The notes under the pieces are model-generated. The model was not told the origin of the DNA. It saw only the letters and a program-made list of their open reading frames with translations, and searched no databases. Of a stretch of 64,000 nt of DNA, positions 60,320 to 64,000 are shown in pieces (within the stretch, counting starts at the first letter, position 1; each line of letters begins with the position of its first letter). The translations under genes were made by a program, and so were the position numbers. This DNA comes from Afipia sp. GAS231 (GTDB taxonomy: Bacteria; Pseudomonadota; Alphaproteobacteria; Rhizobiales; Xanthobacteraceae), in NCBI RefSeq assembly GCF_900103365.1, contig NZ_LT629703.1, positions 5,504,501-5,568,500 of the forward strand. The letters are read 5' to 3'.

Positions 60320-61042
60320 TCAGCGCCCGCACAGCATGCCGGTGGGATCGCTGCCGTCATCGACGGCAGGAATCACCGTGGGCGTCGCGTCCGCATATTG
60401 CGTGGTGCTGCAGAGGCCGGCGGCCGCGCCGCAGGTCTTGGCGAAGGTCCACGGCGAGTTGTTCGTCTTCTTGATCGTGGTCTTGCCGCCGCTTGACGTG
60501 ATGACGGCAGTATCGCCGGGCAGCGTCAGTTGGATACAGTCAAACGCGAGCGTGCAGACAGAGGCCGCGCCTCCCAGCAGATAGACGATGGTCTGGCCGC
60601 GCAGCGACCGAATATCCAGCTCGGTACCGCGGACGCCGATCGTCGCCAGCGGCGTCGTGATCTTGTAGGCGGCCTTTTCCGAATTTCCGGTCACGAATCG
60701 GAAGGTGCCTGAGGTCAGCCGTACCGCGATGTCGCGATAATGGTGTTCGTCGTCGAACACGGTGCGATCGAGTTTGAGCGTGGCATTCGGGCCGAGCGAG
60801 AGATTGGTGCTGTCGGCCATCACCAGCCGCGTCGCGCTGTCGAGGCCGGTGCGCACGACCTCGTCGCGCAGCAATCCATCGCCCACATTGATCTGGCTGG
60901 TCGAAGACGCCGCGACGCGGAGGACTTCGTTTTTGACGACGGCGGCTTCGCCGACACGCGTGGGAGCTTGAGCTGACGCTGCGTCGATACCGGCCACGAG
61001 GCAGATTCCCAACACAGCAAAAATGTAGTTACGCGCAATCAT
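60320..61042 (-). CDS. FecR domain-containing secreted protein
   Basis: 240 aa. Signal peptide with cleavage after ASAQA. FecR-type beta repeat: GDGLLRDEVVRTGLDSATRLVMADSTNLSLGPNATLKLD, VRLTSGTFRFVTGNSEKAAYKITTPLATIGVRGTELDI and QTIVYLLGGAASVC. No anti-sigma transmembrane part, so it is a periplasmic/surface FecR-like protein, not a sigma regulator. Coupled to the beta-barrel gene downstream. Confidence 0.85.
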   Translation of the reverse strand: MIARNYIFAVLGICLVAGIDAASAQAPTRVGEAAVVKNEVLRVAASSTSQINVGDGLLRDEVVRTGLDSATRLVMADSTNLSLGPNATLKLDRTVFDDEHHYRDIAVRLTSGTFRFVTGNSEKAAYKITTPLATIGVRGTELDIRSLRGQTIVYLLGGAASVCTLAFDCIQLTLPGDTAVITSSGGKTTIKKTNNSPWTFAKTCGAAAGLCSTTQYADATPTVIPAVDDGSDPTGMLCGR

Positions 61043-61144
61043 TTCCCACCGTACAATCTATATCGGTCATCGTACCGGATTGTGCGGGCCAGCGATGTTG
61101 TAATTTTATCACAAAGTTGTTCCACTTTACCGGCCCGTCGATTA

Positions 61145-62536
61145 GTGACCTCCAGACGAAAAAAAGTTCAACGCGATCGATCGCAAAGTGCCGCTCCCTC
61201 TGCAGCGCTGCGCGCGACGGAAGATTCGCGTGAGGCGGCCGTCAAATCGCTGTTTGTTCCGCAAAATCCGGTGTGGAAGATTGTGGCAATTTCTGTCGCG
61301 ATCTTCGTCGTCGCGCATCTTGCCTTGATGATCGGATTAACCACGCCCGACAAAATCAATTTCGATGAAGTGCACTATGTGCCTGCAGCAAAGCAGTTGC
61401 TTGAGCCGGGTGTGCCGAACCCATTGCTCAACCCGATGCATCCGCCATTGGCAAAAGAGTTCATGGCGTTGTCGATTCGCGCCTTCGGAGATAACTCGCT
61501 CGGCTGGCGCTATCCCAGCGTCGTGTTCGGGGCGCTGGCGATCGTTGCGATGTATCTTTGCGGGCTCGCGTTGTTTGCCGCGCAAGGGCCGGCGCTCGCG
61601 ACCGCGGCGCTGACGTTTCTCAACCAGATGGTGTTCGTGCAATCGCGGATCGCGATGCTGGATATTTACATGCTGGCGTTCGATCTGTTCGGCGTCGCGG
61701 CATTCATCCATGGCTACAGGAAACAGAAACCGGAGATCGCGTTCGCGCTGGCCGGTTTCGCATTCGGTCTTGCGACAGCCAGCAAATGGAGCGGGTTGTT
61801 TCCGCTCGGCGTATGTATCGCGATCGTTGCCGTCATCCGCCTGATGCAGGGCTGGCGTACTTCGTTCGCGGACGCCGAGGCCAGTGACTGGTATCAACCG
61901 GACCGCTGGCCCGAATTCAGGTACACCCATTTCGCCGTCTGCTTCGTGCTGATTCCGGCGCTGGCCTATTACGTGACCTACGTTCCGCTATATGGATTGT
62001 CGGTCGGCGATTTCATCGAGGCGCAGCGCTGGATCTTTGTCGAGAACTCCGGTTCGCATCCGCCGCATCCCTATATGAGTTCGTGGCCGTCATGGCCGTT
62101 GTTGATGCGGCCGATCTGGTTTCAGTTCGACAAGCTCGCCGACGACCGCTTTCAGGCGATCGCCTTTCTCGGCAATCCGCTGATCCTGTGGCCCGCATTG
62201 GTGGCAGTCGGTATCTGCCTGCGAGACTGGATCGCCAAGCGCCGCGCCGATGCGTTTCTGATTCTGGCGTTTTACATCGGTCCATGGCTGGCGTGGGCAA
62301 CGCTGCCGCGCACCATTGGCTTCATCTATTACTATTTGCCGTCGGCGACGATTGCGTCGCTGGCGCTGGTCTACGCGTTCACGCAAGGCGAGCGGGCGCC
62401 GCCGCGCTGGATGTTGTGGGCCTTCGTCGCGGCGGCAGCGCTCGGCTTCGCGGCGATGCTGCCGATCTCGGTGGCGTCTTTGGGGACGTCGATGGAAACC
62501 TATCGCCGCCTGATGATTTTTCAGAGCTGGATCTGA
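61145..62536 (+). CDS. GT39-type (protein O-mannosyltransferase family) membrane glycosyltransferase
   Basis: 463 aa with the GTG start at 61145 (the frame is open from a GTG at 61082; no ATG is suitable, so the start is uncertain). About nine to eleven membrane segments. The first periplasmic loop has the acidic pair in INFDEVHYVPAAKQLL, then HPPLAKEF, typical of the PMT/GT39 and ArnT superfamily that uses polyprenyl-phosphate sugars. WRYPSVVFGALAIVAMYLC follows. Acceptor unknown: protein, lipid or polysaccharide. Confidence 0.82.
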   Translation: MTSRRKKVQRDRSQSAAPSAALRATEDSREAAVKSLFVPQNPVWKIVAISVAIFVVAHLALMIGLTTPDKINFDEVHYVPAAKQLLEPGVPNPLLNPMHPPLAKEFMALSIRAFGDNSLGWRYPSVVFGALAIVAMYLCGLALFAAQGPALATAALTFLNQMVFVQSRIAMLDIYMLAFDLFGVAAFIHGYRKQKPEIAFALAGFAFGLATASKWSGLFPLGVCIAIVAVIRLMQGWRTSFADAEASDWYQPDRWPEFRYTHFAVCFVLIPALAYYVTYVPLYGLSVGDFIEAQRWIFVENSGSHPPHPYMSSWPSWPLLMRPIWFQFDKLADDRFQAIAFLGNPLILWPALVAVGICLRDWIAKRRADAFLILAFYIGPWLAWATLPRTIGFIYYYLPSATIASLALVYAFTQGERAPPRWMLWAFVAAAALGFAAMLPISVASLGTSMETYRRLMIFQSWI

Positions 62537-62548
62537 GGCGAAGCCGCT

Positions 62549-62902
62549 TCAGAACGAGAACCACGGAATCCGGCCCCAATAGATCCGGTGGCGATGGAAG
62601 TGCGGCAGATAGATCGGGAACGGCTCCCAATAGGCGTAGCGCCGATAGTGATGACGCGCGTAGCGCCGATGACGCGGCGGTGCCGCTTCGGTTGCAGAAG
62701 GCGGTGAGGCGGGCTCGGCGGTCTTCGGCGCGATCGACGGACGCGGCACGCTGGCGGGCGCGTCGGCTTTGCTCGTTGCCGGCGCGGCAGCGGCTGGCGC
62801 CGCGGTATCCGTGGGCTTGGCGGCATCTTCGGCGTGGCCGGGAAGTGATGCGCCGATCGCGAGCAGGGCAACGAGCGCGACGCCAATGAGTTGCGATTTC
62901 AT
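62549..62902 (-). CDS. Secreted Ala/Pro-rich hypothetical protein
   Basis: 117 aa. Signal peptide (LIGVALVALLAIGASLPGHA), then about 55 residues of Ala/Pro/Lys/Thr low complexity, then an Arg/His/Tyr-rich tail (HRRYARHHYRRYAYWEPFP, HFHRHRIYWGR). Convergent with the GT39-type gene. No family recognised; small Arg/His/Tyr-rich exported proteins of this shape are common in Bradyrhizobium-like genomes. Confidence 0.72.
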   Translation of the reverse strand: MKSQLIGVALVALLAIGASLPGHAEDAAKPTDTAAPAAAAPATSKADAPASVPRPSIAPKTAEPASPPSATEAAPPRHRRYARHHYRRYAYWEPFPIYLPHFHRHRIYWGRIPWFSF

Positions 62903-62914
62903 GTCGGTCCCCCC

Positions 62915-62948
62915 AATGAAATCCGCCTGCCGGAGCGGGCAGGCGGAT
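62915..62948 (-). terminator. Hairpin terminator of the OmpA-type gene
   Basis: Eleven-base perfect stem (62921-62931 with 62938-62948) around a 6-base loop, followed on the minus strand by TTTCATT, 13 bp after the OmpA-type stop codon. Confidence 0.6.
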
Positions 62949-62961
62949 CAACTTCCAGACG

Positions 62962-63591
62962 TCACTTCGACGCGGTCTTGGTGTCCATGTTGACGACCTG
63001 AACACGGCGGTTGGCCGGGTCCATCGGCGCGTTCGGATCCTTCGGCTGGGTCTTGCCGTAACCGACGGTCACGAGGTTGGCGCCGACGAGGCCGTATTTG
63101 TCGGTCAGGTACTTCTTGATCGTATCGGCGCGGCGCTCAGAGAGGTCCTGGTTATAGGCCTCGCCGCCCATCGCATCGGTATGACCGGCGACCACGAAGG
63201 TCGAACCCTTCAGGCTGGCGTTGGAGAGCGCCTTGCCGAGTTCCTGCACCGACGGCATCGAGTCCTTGCTGATGTCGGCGGAGTTGTAGTCGAAGTGAAT
63301 TTCGAGATCGATCTTCGGCTTGGTCGCGGCGATCTCGGCAATCTCCTGGCGTTCGTCGAGCGAGAGCGACCGGGTCTTGCGGTTGCGCAGCGTATTGACG
63401 AAGCCTGCTTCCTTGGCCTGTGTTGCGGTGTCCTCTTGCGGGCCGGTCGAAAGGCCGCGGGTCAGCGGCTTCGGCTTCAGCGCGCTCAGGATCTGATCGG
63501 CCGACACGGTATCGCCGGCAAAAGCCAGGCCCGCCGTCATCGACAGCGCGGCGCCGATAGTCACGATGGAAAGTCCATTAAGGCGGGTCAT
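62962..63591 (-). CDS. OmpA family peptidoglycan-binding protein
   Basis: 209 aa. Signal peptide cleaved after AFA; linker with KPKPLTRGLST and TRSLSLDERQEIAEIA; C-terminal OmpA-like domain with DLEIHFDYNSADI, VVAGHTDAMGGEAYNQDLSERRADTIKKYL and TVGYGKTQPKDPNAPMDPANRRVQVV (conserved Asp/Arg for meso-diaminopimelate binding). Periplasmic, no membrane barrel. ATG at 63591 chosen over the longer frame to 63651. Confidence 0.9.
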   Translation of the reverse strand: MTRLNGLSIVTIGAALSMTAGLAFAGDTVSADQILSALKPKPLTRGLSTGPQEDTATQAKEAGFVNTLRNRKTRSLSLDERQEIAEIAATKPKIDLEIHFDYNSADISKDSMPSVQELGKALSNASLKGSTFVVAGHTDAMGGEAYNQDLSERRADTIKKYLTDKYGLVGANLVTVGYGKTQPKDPNAPMDPANRRVQVVNMDTKTASK

Positions 63592-63673
63592 TGTCGGGTT
63601 CCTCACGGTTACGCCAGCATGGCGTGCATGGCGTTTTGATGCTGGGAACATAGGACGGGTTCAAAGCTGGGAA

Positions 63674-63688
63674 TGTGATTTGGATCAC
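63674..63688. promoter_or_regulatory. CRP/FNR-like dyad 1 (TGTGA-N6-TCAC)
   Basis: GTGAT-TTGG-ATCAC, a perfect 5-4-5 palindrome at 63675-63688, matching the CRP half-site TGTGA on one side. It is 83 bp upstream of the leftward OmpA-type start. Confidence 0.5.
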
Positions 63689-63828
63689 GCAGGGAAGGTC
63701 CGGCTTTCCGGCGGAGCGAAGTCGCCAAGGTCCTGGCGCTCTTGTCGGGGGCGGCTTTTGCGTCATTCCCCAGATTTTGCGGCCACGTCGCTACGTCCAG
63801 GGATCCGGTTCGAGCCCCAGTTTCTCTG

Positions 63829-63843
63829 TGTGATCTAAATCAC
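63829..63843. promoter_or_regulatory. CRP/FNR-like dyad 2 (TGTGA-N6-TCAC)
   Basis: GTGAT-CTAA-ATCAC, a perfect palindrome at 63830-63843, about 90 bp upstream of the rightward partial gene. Same architecture as dyad 1, with centres 155 bp apart. Confidence 0.5.
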
Positions 63844-63931
63844 GGTAACAACCCCTGTCCCGGGATCACACTGCCCCATCGGATGAGGACCTCGGGCGAA
63901 GCCCCGATGGTCAGGCAAGGGGAGAATGAAC

Positions 63932-64000
63932 ATGCGCTTCCTGATCGCGGCACTCTCGGCAGCAACACTTCTCGTCAGCGCCAATGCGGCCATGGCCGAC
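63932..64000 (+). CDS. Secreted protein, 3' end beyond window (partial)
   Basis: First 23 codons only: a signal peptide (RFLIAALSAATLLVSANAAMAD) with cleavage near AMA. An ATG at 63926 is also in frame, but AAGGGGAG is too close to it and fits the ATG at 63932. Nothing can be said of the mature protein. Confidence 0.6.
   Translation, partial: MRFLIAALSAATLLVSANAAMAD

Larger units (their letters stand above)
63592..63931. other. 340-bp divergent intergenic region with two CRP-like dyads
   Basis: Separates the OmpA-type gene from the partial secreted-protein gene at the window end. Holds two TGTGA-N6-TCAC dyads (listed separately) and a possible leader hairpin with arms CCATCGG (63876-63882) and CCGATGG (63904-63910), 21 bp before the rightward start codon. 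No gene seen. Confidence 0.5.

Overview
The window looks like chromosome of a high-GC alphaproteobacterium of the Bradyrhizobium / Nitrobacteraceae type. The basis is the gene style (tripartite FCD-GntR regulators, many ABC importers, MmgE/PrpD paralogues, DUF2778 protein, CsbD, short secreted Arg/Ala-rich proteins) and intergenic palindromic repeats of the kind common in that group. The genus is an inference. No rRNA, tRNA, transposase, integrase, phage gene or CRISPR array was seen.

Layout. 1-5.4 kb: an old yellow enzyme, a YciI protein, a secreted SnoaL-like protein, an SDR, a TauE/SafE permease and two small proteins. 5.5-16.3 kb: catabolic cluster A. An MmgE/PrpD protein is divergent from an FCD-GntR regulator, followed by a Tat-type binding protein, a fused two-domain permease and an ATPase, a second MmgE/PrpD, a TcuA-like flavoprotein and a third MmgE/PrpD. 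16.4-31.9 kb: catabolic cluster B. It holds a 3-hydroxyisobutyrate-dehydrogenase-like enzyme, NAD epimerase, metallo-beta-lactamase-fold lactonase, PrpF-like isomerase, an Fe-S/FAD/FMN enoate-reductase-like protein, a second FCD-GntR regulator, a PrpB-like lyase, a complete branched-chain-amino-acid-type ABC importer, an orphan TRAP binding protein and an aspartase/fumarase-family lyase. Three copies of one palindrome, AACTGT-N2-ACAGTT, lie in cluster B, each with its right arm running into a TTGA -35-like element of the rightward gene. They define a candidate regulon.

32-36.9 kb: TetR regulator, ferredoxin, cytochrome P450, VOC protein and DOPA-dioxygenase-family protein, then a membrane-anchored DUF2778 (L,D-transpeptidase-like) protein with an overlapping small gene. 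36.9-43.6 kb: a leftward eight-gene unit with GntR regulator, NitT/TauT-type importer (binding protein, permease, ATPase, second permease), polysaccharide-deacetylase-family enzyme, FAH-family enzyme and a short MetE-like protein. 43.7-47.8 kb: a SnoaL-like protein divergent from TetR across a twin operator, then MarR, enoyl-CoA hydratase/isomerase and GMC oxidoreductase.

47.9-64 kb is mixed: hemE, stress-type small proteins, slyX-trhO, a gamma-glutamyltransferase-family protein, a Tat-exported FKBP, a D-2-hydroxyacid dehydrogenase, CsbD, a His-rich cupin, a second enoyl-CoA hydratase flanked by direct repeats, a Tat-type amidohydrolase, an alpha/beta hydrolase, a FecR/beta-barrel pair, a GT39-type glycosyltransferase, an OmpA-type protein and the start of one more secreted protein.

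The most interesting content is the 5.5-32 kb pair of catabolic clusters. Together they look like import and degradation of one or more branched or polycarboxylic acids, with a substrate I cannot name from sequence.
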